Below, in pieces: positions 9,229 to 20,582 of a stretch of 64,000 nucleotides of DNA. The translations under genes and the position numbers were made by a program. Location: the NCBI GenBank assembly GCA_027422505.1, contig JAPQWV010000334.1, positions 248,001-312,000 of the forward strand, in the 5' to 3' direction. The notes under the pieces are model-generated. The model was given only the letters and a program-made list of their open reading frames with translations. It did no database searches and was not told the DNA's origin. Source of the stretch: Craterostigma plantagineum. Taxonomy: Eukaryota > Streptophyta > Magnoliopsida > Lamiales > Linderniaceae. The stretch's first letter is position 1. Every line of letters begins with the position of its first letter.

Positions 9229-10489
9229 CTACGATGCGAGCCGTCAACGCGTGGACGGCCATCGACATCGTCGTGGGACATTGGCGGGGCACTCTCACAT
9301 GCAAAGTGCTAACTCTTAACGATTTCGATTTGATTTAGGTTATGACTTCTTAGTCAAGGCAAAGGCGATGCAAATTTCCTACTCGGGAGGAATCATGGTG
9401 ATGGACGAAGCTCAGCCCGGCTTCATCCAAGGGTATTACCATGAGAAGCCGGGAGAGGCTCCCGAAGACCCTATATGGATCTCGACCCTCCAAATCAAGA
9501 AGGGAGTACGCCGCGGTGAGCCGACTTACATAGCCGCCGTTAGGGAAGTTGAAGAAGTCGCGACCTCGGAGCCACCTCAGGATGTTGCTCGCGTGATAGC
9601 GGAGTTTGAAGACATCACGCCGCCGGAGCTGCCACGAGAACTTCCTCCAAGGCGTCCGATTGACCATCAAATCGAGCTCGAGCCAGGGGCGCGACCACCC
9701 GCAAAGGCACCCTGTCGGATAAATCCCGCCGAGCTTACGGAGCTTAGGAAGCAACTCGACGAGTTGATGAGCGCCGGCCTAGTGCGACCCTTGAAAGCTC
9801 CCTTTGGCTCGCCGGTCTTGTTTCAAAAGAAGAAGGATGGGTCTATTCAATTTTGCGTCGACTACCGTGCCTTGAACAAGGTTACCGTGAAGAACATGTA
9901 CCCAATCCCAAATGCTTTGGACTTTTTCGACAAGTTAGTAAAGGCGCAATACTTCACCAAACTCGACCTTCGTCCGGGATATTGGCAAGTACGCATCGCG
10001 AAAGGCGACGAATCAAAGACCACCTATGTAACACGTTATGGTTCTTATGAGTTCTTAGTGATGCCTTTTGGTTTAACGAATGCACCTGCTACTTTCTGTA
10101 ATCTGATGAATGATGTACTCTATGATTTGCTACACAAGTTTGTTGTTGTGTACCTCGACGATATTGTTATCTACTCGACAACTCTCGAGGAGCACTTACG
10201 GCACTTGCGCATGGTACTCAAGCGATTACAAGAAAACAAGCTTTACGTTAAACGCGAAAAGTGCGAATTCGAGATGACGAAGATCACTTTCCTCGGCCAT
10301 ATCATAGGAGATGGCGAGATACGCATGGACCCCTCGAAAGTTCGAGCCGTGGTAGAATGGCCACAGCCGAACAACATAACCGAACTATGTTCTTTCCTTG
10401 GATTGGAAAACTATTATAGACGTTTCATAAAGAATTATTCGAAGATAGATGCACCGCTCACGGACCTTTTGAAGAAGGACACGCCGTAG
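9225..10489 (+). pseudogene. CRM/Galadriel-like protease end and reverse transcriptase
   Basis: After the protease end (broken by a one-base-scale frame change near 9333, NDFDLI / LGYDFL) an open stretch of 373 codons from 9368 holds [20 protein letters not shown], the RT fingers ([20 protein letters not shown]), the palm with the catalytic YLDD motif ([13 protein letters not shown], about 10141-10180), and the thumb ([32 protein letters not shown]). The YLDD box is intact. The frame ends at a TAG at 10487 where the family normally continues into RNase H. Confidence 0.8.
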
Positions 10490-10939
10490 ATTTGGACCCC
10501 GAATATCAAAGAATCGTTTCAAGGACTCAAAACTGCTTTGGCAAGCGAACTCGTACTAAAACTTCCGAAGTTCGGCCAGCCCTTTGAAGTCCACACCGGT
10601 GCTTCTGGGAAGGCTATAGGTGGCGTTCTCGTTCAGAATAAGCATCCGATTGCTTACGAGAGTCGGAAGCTGAAGGACGTCAAAACGCGCTATACGACGC
10701 ACGAGCGTGAGATGACTGCCGTCATTCAATGTCTCGAGGTATGGCGTCATTATCTTCCTGGTTCCAAATATCTAATCATGACAGACAATGTAGCCAACAC
10801 GTACTTCAAGGTGCAACGGAAGCTCACGCCCAAACAAGCCAGGTGGCAAGAGTTTCTAGGCGAGTTTGATTTTGAGTGGATACATCGTCCAAGACGACAG
10901 AATGACGTAGCGGATGCACTAAGTCGAATACTTCTCTAA
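10490..10939 (+). pseudogene. CRM/Galadriel-like RNase H, first catalytic Asp replaced
   Basis: In the 133-codon stretch from 10538 the N-terminal active block reads FEVHTGASGKAIGGVLVQ; families of this type have Asp where this copy has Gly (TDAS expected). Later blocks IAYESRKL, TTHEREMTAVI, WRHYLPGSKYLIMTDN (second Asp present) and NDVADALSR are typical. The catalytic substitution and the preceding stop mark it as dead. It would have degraded RNA in the RNA-DNA hybrid. Confidence 0.75.
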
Positions 10940-10989
10940 ACGTCTTAGCAGCATCAAGCACACCTACTAGTAGCTTCACGGCCCGAATA

Positions 10990-12292
10990 AGGCGCGAATT
11001 GAGAATGATCATGTCTACAGGAAGCTCAAGGGAGATGTTGAGGCAGGACTAATCAAACGCTATTGGCTCGAGGACGGACTCCTCGTAACCCATGGTGGCC
11101 GATATTATGTCCCGACAGGAAAACTTCGGCGCGAGTTGCTAGTCGAGCACCACGAGCCGCAGTGGGCTGGACACCCATGCGTAGGATGCATGATGGCCTT
11201 GCTATCTCGGAAGTTCTACTGGCCAAAGATGTAGCAGGATGTCAAAGACTTCGTTCGAACTTGCCTCGTCTGCCAACGGGACAAGGCCGAGCGTACCAAG
11301 CCATCCGGAGTACTCCAGCCCTTACCTGGACCCTCGATACCATGGAGGTCAATCACGATGGACTTCCTTATCGGATTACCACGAGTAGAAGGTAATACTT
11401 CTATTTTTGTAATGGTAGATCGCTTTTCAAAGATGTCTATCTTTATGGCCGCTCCCGTGGAATGCACGGCGGACATCACCGCCGAGTTTTTCTTCCGAAA
11501 TATAATTACGGTATGCCCGAAAAAATTATCAGCGACCGTGATACCCGTTTTACGGGACGATTCAGGACGGTCTTATTTTGCATGCTTGGCACCAAGCTGT
11601 GATTTGCTTCGGCATATCATCCCCAGACTGACGGACAGTCCGAACGAGCCAATCAGCTACTTGAAGAGTATCTCCGCCACTACGTGACGGCGAGTCAGAG
11701 AAATTGACCCATTTTGCTGGACCCCGCCCAGTTTTGCTACAATCTTCACAAATCTTCGGCAACGGACAAGACCCCGTTCGAGTTGATGTACGGCTTTCAA
11801 CCGTTGACGCCACAAGCCGTAACAATTCGTGAGATTGGAGGGGATAGCCCAGCCACATACCGATTCGCTAGAGGAAGACAGATCATGTGGGACGAGGCCA
11901 AAGACAGCTTGGAGAAAGCTAGTCGCCGAATGAAATTATATTATGACCAAGGTCATAAGCCTTTGGAGTTCGCGGTAGGCGAGAAAGTTTGGGTCAAGAT
12001 GACGCCCCAACTCCGTGCAAGCTGGAAGGCCAACTCCCCCGCAAAAAGCTTGATGCCCAAGTACGATGGACCTTTTGAGGAACTTAGACGAGTAGGCAAG
12101 GTGGCCTATCGTATCAAGTTGCCTCCAAAATATTGCGTTCACCCGGTCTTTCACGTGAGCTTTCTCAAGAAGTACTACGAGGACGTAGACCCCGAGAGAA
12201 GGCATGAACTGAGCATACCCACGGCTCCTAGAAAGACATTCGACCGCGAGATAGAAAGGATCATCGCACATCGGAAGAGATCGGACATTCCA
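10990..12292 (+). pseudogene. CRM/Galadriel-like integrase, multiply frameshifted, C-terminus truncated
   Basis: Blocks in order: zinc-binding region with HHEPQWAGH and CLVCQRDKA (about 11145-11290, stop at 11233), core start ITMDFLIGLPRVEGNTSIF with MVDRFSK (11355-11440), ISDRDTRF and AYHPQTDGQSERANQLLEEY in shifted frames (11525-11680), then FCYNLHKSSATDKTPFELMY, the GPF...LRRVGKVAYRIKLP module and HPVFHVSFLKKYYEDVD (11730-12190). The final readable words (DREIERIIAHRKR) are where a CR motif or chromodomain would begin; it is cut by the return to Tat sequence at about 12293. Confidence 0.75.
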
Positions 12293-13373
12293 AATGCCCC
12301 ATTTGACCCCCAAATGTGAGAAAGCATTCCAAGACTTGAAGGAGTATCTGAAGAAGCTGTCGGTGTTTAATAAGCCCCTGCCCGGGGAGGAACTGATAGT
12401 CTACTTGGCAGTATCACCCCGGGCAATAAACTCCGTGTTGGTTTGGGAAGAAGAAAGGGTACAGAAGCTGATCTATTTCGTGAGCCACATCTTGAAGGGC
12501 CCCGAAACAAGGTACACAAACTTTGAAAAATTACTACTAGCTCTCTTCATTACGGCTAGGAAGTTACGGCCCTATTTCCTTTCACATCCCATCGTGGTAT
12601 TGACCAACCACCCGATTGGGAAAATCGCCACTCGACCCGAGGGGAAAGCTGTCAAGTGGTCAACAGAGTTAGGGGAGTATGACATCCAATACAAGCCTCG
12701 GGCCGCCATCAAGGCTCAGGCGCTAGCGGACTTCATGGTAGAGATGGTAGGGGATCGCCCCGAGGAGGTGTGGAAGATGTTTGTGGATGGCTCTTCTTGC
12801 GACTCAAGAAACGGAGTCGGAATACTACTCATATCGCCATGGGGAGAGGAGACGAACTTAGCCATCAGGCTGGACTACAAAGCATCCAACAATGAAACAG
12901 AGTACGAGGCACTTTTGGCCAGGCTTTGCACGACACGAAGAATGGGAATCACGCGCCTGATGGTGCACTCGAACTCACAACTCGTGGTCCAGCAGTTGGA
13001 AGGGAACTTCGCCATCAAAGGGCCGAACCTGGAAAAATACGTCAAGGCATTCGAGAAAATTAAGGGAGGTTTCGTGGAACTCAAGATCATCCTAATCACC
13101 CGAGCTGAGAACGAGAGAGCGGATCAAATAGATAAGTGGGCAAGCGCCATCGGCCCACTCCAGGAAAAAGAAAGGGTCCTATTCATCTGGCAGGTCGAGG
13201 ATCGAACCACGCCCGAACCAGACATAGCCCTAGAAGACTACAGACAAGAGATCTACCAATACTTACGCCACAAGCTCCTCCCGAAGCACAAAGCCCTGGC
13301 TCGGAAACTTCTTAGGGAAGCTCAGCGGTTTACTTTGATTGACACGACCCTATTCAAAAGATCTTTCGCATGA
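12293..13373 (+). pseudogene. Tat RNase H followed by the additional (archaeal-type) RNase H
   Basis: The frame from 12294 begins in LTPKCEKAFQDLKEYLKK. The first RNase H contains NSVLVWEEERVQKLIYFVSH, YTNFEKLLLAL and KWSTELGEYDIQYKPR. The second, Tat-specific RNase H starts at about 12780 with MFVDGSSCDSRNGVGI and has NNETEYEALLARL (Glu present); the expected Asp of the SDSQL block reads Asn (HSNSQLVVQQLEG). NERADQIDKWAS closes the domain. The frame stops at 13371, short of integrase. Two RNase H domains in a row are diagnostic for Tat. Confidence 0.8.
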
Positions 13374-14310
13374 CCCCTCTCACGGTGCGTGTCTAAGGAG
13401 GAAAGGGAATACGCCCTTCGGGAAATTCATGAAGGAATCTACGGAAGTTATATCGAGCAGGCATTGGTCAGAAAAGCGCACCTCGGGGGTTTCTTCTGGT
13501 CGACGATGAAAGGAGACGCCCTGAAAACAGTCAGAAGCTGCATTAACTGCCAGAAGCACGCCAGCCTGCAGAGAATGCCGGCGGAAGCTATGAAGTTCAT
13601 GACATCCCCCTGCCCTTTCAATCATTGGGGCCTCGATATCGTCGGGCCTTTTCTGGAAATATCGCCCAAAAGAAGTTCTTATTGGTAGCTGTGGACTACT
13701 TCTCGAAGTGGGTTGAACCCGAGGCCATGGCCAAGATTACCGTGGCAGCCATTACTGCATTCATCTGGAAGAACATCATCTGCCATTACGGAATCCCGAG
13801 GAGGCTAATCTCTGATAAGGGAAGGCAATTTAGCGGAAAGAAGCTAAAGAAATGGTGTGAAGAACTCGGTATAGAACAGATTTTCACCTCGGTGGCATAT
13901 CCTCAGAGCAAAGGTAGAAGTGACCAACTGCACCATCGTACAAGGACTGAAGACCCGACTTGAGGGACTTGACAAGTCATGGTTAAACGAGCTAAAAAGT
14001 GTCCTCTGGTCATACAGAACCACACCTCGGGAAGGGACTAGTGAAACTCCTTTCAGCCTGGTCTATGGAAGCGAAGCGGTCCTGCACGCGGAGATTGGTA
14101 TGGAAAGCGCCCGAATCCTGACGTACCCGAAGGACAATAATCAGCTCTGTGCCGAAGACCTCGATCTAGTCGAGGAAGGGAGGGAAAAAACCGCCATCAG
14201 AATGGCCGCCTACCAACGAAGGATGACTAAGTCCTACAATCGCAGGGTCCGAAGCAAGAAGTACGAGGAAGGTGGTGATGAAGGAGATTCTCAACCAAGA
14301 GGGGAGGAAG
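13374..14310 (+). pseudogene. Tat integrase, N-terminal and core parts, frameshifted
   Basis: The zinc-binding domain (HEGIYGSYIEQALVRKAHLG, CINCQKHA) keeps both Cys but the second His is Tyr. The core starts at HWGLDIVGPF (Asp), continues in the next frame with LLVAVDYFSKWVEPEA and GIPRRLISDKGRQF (second Asp), then YPQSKG; the Glu-bearing block VEVTNCTIVQGLKTRLEG is in yet another frame at about 13915. WSYRTTPREGTSETPFSLVY and KSYNRRVRSKKYEEG follow. At least three frame changes are present. The domain is cut at 14310 by the Copia insertion and ends at 43449-43589. Confidence 0.8.
14306..14310. repeat. Target site duplication ggaag (left) of the long-LTR Copia
   Basis: The identical five bases lie at 43449-43453, outside the other end of the 29 kb insert. 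Confidence 0.9.
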
Positions 14311-16182
14311 TGTTAGGATATGCCTCGAATGCTATACGAGGATTAGATTGTATAAGGCATTAGATTATTTATCATTCGACCTTTTGTGTAATAAGATATT
14401 TTCGTGTGTTTAATGAAAGGCATTGTTCGTTTATTGGATATAAGAGTTCTTTACTTAGCATCCAGTAAAGCAATAAGTAAACAAATCCAAATGTGTCGAG
14501 TTGAGTCACTGTTCTCGATGGGTACGAGAGAGGAGGCAGCAGTGGACTCTTAACCTCGAACATTAAAAGTCCCTAAGCCTGAGGCTCCAGTTGGGTGCTG
14601 GATAACCGATCACGACTTATTTGTCGACGACCTATGGTGTGCCGATATCTCACTTGGAAGCGGAGGTCATGGCTTATGATACGAATCGAATCAATGGATT
14701 GACTCGTTTCATGGAAACTGACTCACGGGTCGTACGGTCGAACATGGCTTATTACTCAAGGAGTGTCAATGACCGACAACAACACTATTGTAGTCTACAT
14801 GAACCTTAGACCAAAAGGGGCTTTGACGGAGTTGACTTTGAAGTCTCGACTGTCACTAGTTCCCCTCTACCCGATTTGCTGTTGCATGGGTCAGCAGGCC
14901 AGATGCGGTCTTGATGACGATTTGTGATTGTTGGACTTAGACCGCCGAGTACGGATCTTGCAAGTAACAGAGATAAGTGTCCTATAAGGACGGCGATGGG
15001 AAATTACGAAATCATTGGCCAAGGTATTGAACTAACTCATATGAGACATGGAGGGTAGTTTCATAATTTGCCTCGTCTCCGTTTTATCATCGAATCGAGT
15101 TTAGTGAGTTTGACATAGACCATGGCTCTCACTTGATTGGGACACAGCTGAAGGGTTTATACGTAGCACTGTTATCTATAGTGGGGTTCTAGGATAAAGA
15201 CTAGGTCGAAATTCGCACTCGAATCGGGTTATGGTCCGGTAGTGCGAGATCGGCTAGATAACTACCGGACTCATGGATTCCTCCCTTGCCGATTGATTCG
15301 AACCTAGAGAGTCGGGCTTAAAAAGGATCATCAATGTGTAGTGATAAGGAGAGAAGGTGTTTTGGGCCTTAATGGGCCTTGGGTCGTTGGGCCATGCCTG
15401 AATGGGCCTCGAGCCATTTATTGGATCGAAGTTGGACTTCTTATGAAACTAACTTTAAGACTTAGGCTTGGCCAAGTACTTACTGGGCTTGAGGATAAAA
15501 TTGGATTTCACCTTAAACTAATTTCGAAATATGCCTTTGAGGGTATTTTCGGAATTTGCATATTTGATATAAATAAATGTGGAATTTGGAATATTATTTA
15601 TTTAAACTTCGAAATTAATTGTGGATTAAATTTCGAATTGCATACCATATTTAAATGTACTCAGTTTGACTTGGTATTTAAGTTAGTTTCTAATAATAGT
15701 AAGTTTCCTTAAGTATGGATTGAATTCAAAAGAGAGTAAGATTTGGCAAAAACCCTCACAGTTTAAGGACTAGGATATCGAAATCCAAGCCTTTAAATAG
15801 GCTAAGAATTTCGTGCTCCAAAGAGAGAGAAAAAAGAGGTGATTTTCGAAATCAACCAAAGGCACAAAACACACACACGTTTCTCCCACGCGACAACTCA
15901 GTTCTCTCTAGCCATCTTCAGAGAACTGATTCCATGGTACACTGCAAGGTCGGCGTGACGATCTAGTGCCATCCACCACCATCGACGAAGTCTTGAAGAA
16001 AAGGAAGAGGAGCTGTCACTCGCCTCAACTGGTAATTCTCTACAGTTTGACCCGTCCTATTGCTTGTCTATGTGTTACCATTTTGATCCGAGCTACGAGG
16101 GCAGTGGGGGAACCCGGAAAACTATTGTTCCACACCATTCCTGGGGACGTGGCTTATCCGAGAGACACCGGGTAACCCAACA
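14311..16182 (+). repeat. 5' LTR of the long-LTR Copia (1872 bp)
   Basis: It runs from TGTTAGGATATGCC to GGGTAACCCAACA and is followed after one base by the primer site. A TATA-like tttaaata at 15792-15799 and a purine-rich gagagagaaaaaagagg downstream mark the probable promoter and transcript start. Its right two thirds are recognisable again at 22300-22746 plus 42731-43448. Confidence 0.88.
15792..15799 (+). promoter_or_regulatory. Candidate TATA box of the Copia LTR
   Basis: tttaaata lies about 390 bp before the LTR end and is followed 40 bp later by a purine-rich, leader-like segment. No other good TATA candidate precedes the LTR end in this orientation. Confidence 0.4.
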
Positions 16183-16183
16183 G

Positions 16184-16195
16184 TGGTATCAGAGC
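16184..16195 (+). other. Primer binding site, initiator-Met tRNA (long-LTR Copia)
   Basis: tggtatcagagc starts one base after the terminal CA of the 5' LTR and matches the tRNA-iMet 3' end over 12 bases. Confidence 0.92.
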
Positions 16196-17918
16196 GGGCG
16201 CTCGTGATCGGAATCATAACGTGTTTAAATTGAAAGGAAGCGTGTGGGAGACGATCGAAACGCCGATGCGGTTCGACCGTTGTTGGGCTGCCCGATCTGA
16301 TCAACCCACGGCCATCAACTCGTGCGGTAAGGACCGACGAGAAGCCACGGATTGGATCGGAACCCGCGCAGCAGCCGCGGTGCAGTGATGCTGCAACCGC
16401 GGGATCGGGCCAACCATGGTGGCTTAGGCACCGGCACCGGGCAGCGCCGCCGCAAGGGGCGACGGCACCGCAGAGATCTCGCAGGGATTCGGGCAGCCGC
16501 GCGTTGCTTGCGGGCTGCGCGTGGTGCAGTGATGCTGCAGCCGCGGGATCGGGCCAACCATAGTGCGCGCGGTGCGTGCTGCACAGGACAGTTGCAACGA
16601 CTCCAACTCGGCCGGAATGCTGCGGCAGTAATCTCTCCCAGCAAGGCTCCGGCACGGAGGGGCTGAGGCGACGAAGAAGCCATGGCAGTTTCTGCCGCGA
16701 GATGAACACGTGCGTGTTGCGCCGTGTCGTCGCCGGGGCGCGGCTGTTCCGGCTCTGCCCGGGACTCCTCTCCGGCGGCCTTCTCCGTCGTGGCTCTCCG
16801 GCGTGTTTTGATGGCTGGGCAATTTGAGTCACGACAGCTGCGTTAGGGCTTCACGCTCAAAGCCTTAACGTAATTGCCAAGTGTTATTTGGTTTAGAAAG
16901 GCGCACTTGCGGGTTTAGAAATTTGGTTTCCGGGTCATTTGTTAAGGGTCACGTCCCCCTGGTTGTATTTGTTTTATACGGGTTGTTCGGGACTTATGAT
17001 CCCCAGTGTTATAATTTACCGTTGATTACCTTAATACAAACACGAGGGCCCATTTGATGGTAGACAACCCCCGGGCGGTGACAAGATGGTGGATGTTCGG
17101 TGACTTTGAGGCCGTTCGAGTGACGAAGGACGTTTGACGACTTCAAGACCCGTGCGACAACCCGAGTTTCTTTTGAATACGCATGTAATAGGGAAAGACT
17201 CGAAATAACCCGCTTGTGTTGTCTTGTAGTTTGTTTTCCAAGGGTTAATTTACTACCTACGTGCGTGCTGGTTTTTGAAGTGATATGCATGTTCAATGTG
17301 CTCTTATGTGAGATGGTTTATTCTCCCGTTTTAAAAATACTAAGTGGGTAAAGGAGTTGGATTCTTTCTTCTATCACGCTCGAGATGTCTAGGGTTGGGG
17401 AGTTTGGCGATTTGTTCCGAGTAAGTTGGCGTCGTATATCCCACCCCAATGTTAGCATCTCGGGTGCGTCTTGGACGCCTCTCGTCATACCAGTCCACGC
17501 CCCACGAAGCGTATGGCAGCAAGGGGTGGTATATTCTATGCGATTTGAGCATAAGTTGATAGGTCACACTTAGGCAGTTACACCCGATAAGTAGGGTTAG
17601 CAGTGAGGGTCAAAGACTGAGATAAAGATAGTTGAAACTCTTATTGGTTAAGTTCATGTTTGACGTGACTTCGATAAGATTAGATTAGCCAAATATTGCG
17701 TTAAAGGCTGTGGCGAATCTAGTTGAGGCGGGGACATCAACTTCACTATGTAACTTTCAACGAGGTTTCGGAAAATCTTCTCAGGAGGATAGTGTTTTCG
17801 AGATAAATAGTGGGAGTCAAGCGACACGAAAAGTCCTTGTTTGCGCTTGATGAATGATAAGATAAACCTAATTAGATCTTTATTTTCTGCATCTTTACGT
17901 TTCTTTCTATTTAGTGCG
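16196..17918 (+). other. Long Copia leader with a GC-rich island and a duplicated 38-bp block
   Basis: No gag-like frame is present. Positions 16250-16830 are strikingly GC-rich compared with the AT-rich neighbours. Within it, a block of about 38 bp (starting gtgcagtgatgctgca) occurs at 16379 and again at 16524. Open frames on both strands through this island (for example 16122-16832 minus, Arg/Pro/Ser-rich) are what GC-rich DNA gives by chance. The island could be a captured host exon or a structured RNA leader; I cannot decide. Confidence 0.5.
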
Positions 17919-18720
17919 ATGGCGAACATTATTACTATGCTGCTCGAGAGAAATTGCCGGGTTGGACCAAACTACGTGGACTGGATCCATAACCTGAGGA
18001 TAGTCCTAGGTATGGAGTCGTTAACTTATGTCCCCGATTCCCCCATTCCGCAAGTCCCTGGGGCTGATGCGAGTGACGAAGACCGGGCTACGTACGCCAT
18101 GTGGCAGATTGACGAGCCAAAGGTCAAGGGCTATATACTTCTTTCCAGAGCAATGAGTTGCAGCGCACTCACTCGGAAATGGAAGTGGGCGCCATTTGTC
18201 TTCATTTGAAGGAGCTTTTTGGCGAACATTCCACGAGTGCTCGCTATTCCCTTATGAAGCAACTATTTCATTGCAAAATGGCTGAGGGTAGTGACGTTGG
18301 AGAGCATGTGCTCAAGATGATCGACTGGATCAAAAGTCTCGAGGCACTGGATTTTATCATGGATAATGAGCTCCAGAACGATCTGATACTTCAGTCGCTC
18401 TCACCTTCCTTCAATTCGTTCATTGTGAACTTTAATCTGAACAAGGCCGAGATGACGTTGACTGGGTTGATGAACCAGTTGTCGGCGGTGCAAACTCCGA
18501 TGAAGAAGGTGAAAGGAAAGGAAGTTGTTCTTGTCGCGAGTGCTAAGACTCGAGGTTCTAGTAGAAAGGAAAAGTCGGACAAGCCCCCTAAGCCCAATGG
18601 ACGAACTTCGAAAGGCAAGGCCAAGAAGAACGTGTACAAAGGCGCCAAGCCGACAGACAAATGCCTTCACTGCAATGAGCTTGGCCATTGGAAGCGCGAT
18701 TGCCCAAAGCTAGCTGCCTC
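17919..18720 (+). pseudogene. Copia gag with CCHC knuckle, one frameshift
   Basis: From ATG 17919: VGPNYVDWIHNLRIVLGMES and MWQIDEPKVKGYILLSRAMS, then a frame change near 18160 to EVGAICLHLKELFGEH, RYSLMKQLFHCKMAEGSDVG, EHVLKMIDWIKSLEALDF and LQSLSPSFNSFIVNF. The zinc knuckle CLHCNELGHWKRDC (CX2CX4HX4C) is at about 18661-18703. All expected Copia gag blocks are present in order. The start was chosen because it is the first ATG before the N-terminal block. Confidence 0.82.
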
Positions 18721-19788
18721 AGGTAAAGAACTTTTTGTTTTAGAAACTAATTGTTCCAGGACAGTATATTCCGCTTCGTGGATCTTAGACTCGGGAGCTA
18801 GTGCTCACATCTGTGTTTCGAATCAGGGTCTGGAACGAAGTAGGAAGCTGGCGGACCGAGAGATCATGATCAACGTAGAAAGCGGACATAGTGTACCGGT
18901 GATCCACATTGGATCTAGAACTCTCGTTTCATCTACTATACATAGTTTACTGCTTTCTGATTGTTTAGTTTTGCCCAAGGGGACTAAGAATATTGTTTCT
19001 ATTCCCGTTTTGAGCAAAAACGGTTACGAGTGTCATTTCAGTAATAATATATGCAATATTCATTATGGAAATAATTGCGTCCGAAGTGCAAGTTTACTGA
19101 ATGGATTATATTATCTAAATGTCGAGGATAAAACAAAAACTGTGAATACAATCACCAACAAACGAAAATTGGAGTCGAACTCGAGACTGTTGTGGCATCA
19201 TCGACTCGGTCACACTAGAGAACAGAAGATTCTCGAGCTGGAGAAAACCGGCATTATAAAGCCGCTTGGGTCTGATCCCTATCCGACTTGCGAATCTTGT
19301 ATCCTTGGAAAGATGACCAAGTCGCCCTTTACAGGGACTTTTGCGAGAGCCGTAGAACTTCTCGGTTTGATCCACACGGATGTCTGCTCACCGTTCGGGA
19401 TAGCGGCTCGCGATAACTTCCATTAATTTGTTACATTGACTGATGATCGCTCTCGCTTCGACAAGGTATATCTCATGAAGCACAAGTCTGATACTTTTGA
19501 ATGGTTCAAAGAGTACAAGGCTTTGGTGGAAAATTAGACTAGAAAGAGCATCAAAGCCGTTCGATCAGATCGAGGCAGTGAGCACATGAGCCTCGAGTTT
19601 CACGAGTTCTTGAAAGAGAACAGGATCCTTTCACAGATGACACCGCCCTGAACACCACAGTTGAACGGTGTGTCCAAACGCAGAAATCGAACTCTGTTCG
19701 ATAAAGTTCGGTCTATGTTGAGCTATACAGACCTGCCCATATCATTGTGGGGTGATGCCCTGTTGACAGCGGCGCACATTCTGAATAG
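18721..19788 (+). pseudogene. Copia protease and integrase, integrase Glu replaced, cut by solo LTR
   Basis: Protease active site WILDSGASAHIC (about 18780) is intact. The GAG-pre-integrase domain has WHHRLGHTREQKIL and CESCILGKM. Integrase starts LGLIHTDVCSPFG (Asp), stops at 19424, and continues in frame with LTDDRSRFDKVYLMKHKS, VRSDRGSE (second Asp), then LNGVSKRRNRTLFDKVRSML. In that block the catalytic Glu of the family (SERRNRT) is Lys. More stops occur at about 19535 and 19650. The frame meets the solo LTR at 19793/19794 and resumes at 22142. Confidence 0.85.
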
Positions 19789-19793
19789 ATGTC
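19789..19793. repeat. Target site duplication atgtc (left) of solo LTR 19794-22136
   Basis: The matching atgtc is at 22137-22141. The integrase frame (HILNR ... RVWGCPAFVKK) continues across once one copy is removed. Confidence 0.9.
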
Positions 19794-20498
19794 TGTGGCG
19801 CCCCAACGCCACTACACTACTATACGACTCTATGACCAATAAATTAGGACTTCGGAAAATAAAATGCAAGAGTTTACTTTGAATTGTCGATAACTCCTGT
19901 ACTCCACCAATCAAACCCAACCATTAGACTCACAGACTCGTAGCGAAAATAACTTTTCCTTCAAAAGAAATAGTGTTACCACAACATTGAAACTGTTAAA
20001 CTACGCAGCTCGACTCGACCAATTTAACATATATATACATATATCATACATAACGATGTCCAAAATATGACCACACACAGTTCAACGATAACTAGAAAAC
20101 TGTACAAACCCTAAACAAAAGATCTCGCTCGCCCACAGGTCGTCATCTATGTACACGCCATCTCAAAAGTCTGCGGGAGCTTCAACAGCTAGCCTCGAAG
20201 CGAGTATCACACAACATCATCGGGCTCACCTACAACACATGAACGACGTGAGCTAATTGCTCAGTAAGCGAATGCCATAATAATATAAACTTATCTAAAG
20301 TATGATCGGAACTTTATCGGCCTGCGATATGAATTCCTCGAATGATTCAAATGCAACATGGTATGCTATATGCCACTCATACTCTCGTAAATATACTCCA
20401 TGCTCTCATAATGATTCACTCAATATGGGCCCTGAGACTGAATAAGACGATACCGAAGAGCTGAATCAATATCAATGAGGCCTATAAATATCAATTCT

Positions 20499-20582
20499 GC
20501 ACGGTCTTTTTCACCCGCCCAGAAACCACTGCACGGTCTTTTTCACCCGCCCAGGCTACACGGTGTTTTTCACCCGTCCAGA
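20499..20582. repeat. Three copies of a 22-bp unit inside the solo LTR
   Basis: acggtctttttcacccgccc recurs at 20501, 20533 and 20559 (third with two changes), separated by short variable spacers. A cctataaata sits just upstream at 20481. Confidence 0.75.

Larger units (their letters stand above)
9073..12292 (+). mobile_element. CRM/Galadriel-like chromovirus fragment inside Tat RT
   Basis: It holds the end of a protease, RT, RNase H and integrase of a chromovirus, all plus strand, with no LTR, gag or complete chromodomain. The RT blocks ([20 protein letters not shown] and [20 protein letters not shown]) and the RNase H end (KQARWQEFLGEFDFEW) fit CRM/Galadriel rather than Tekay or Reina. I see no target duplication at its borders and about 20 Tat codons are lost, so the join looks like illegitimate recombination, not clean integration. 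Confidence 0.75.

Noticed and set aside
9065..9338. A new minus-strand gene overlapping the CRM-like fragment
   Set aside because: The minus frame is the inverted piece of a protease, and the plus frame is its natural continuation; not an independent gene.
12294..13373. Host RNase H gene
   Set aside because: Two RNase H domains in a row followed by integrase are the Tat pol order.
16122..16832. 236-codon minus-strand frame as a host gene
   Set aside because: It lies in a GC-rich block open in several frames on both strands, has Arg/Pro/Ser-rich composition without a domain, and overlaps the Copia LTR end and primer site.
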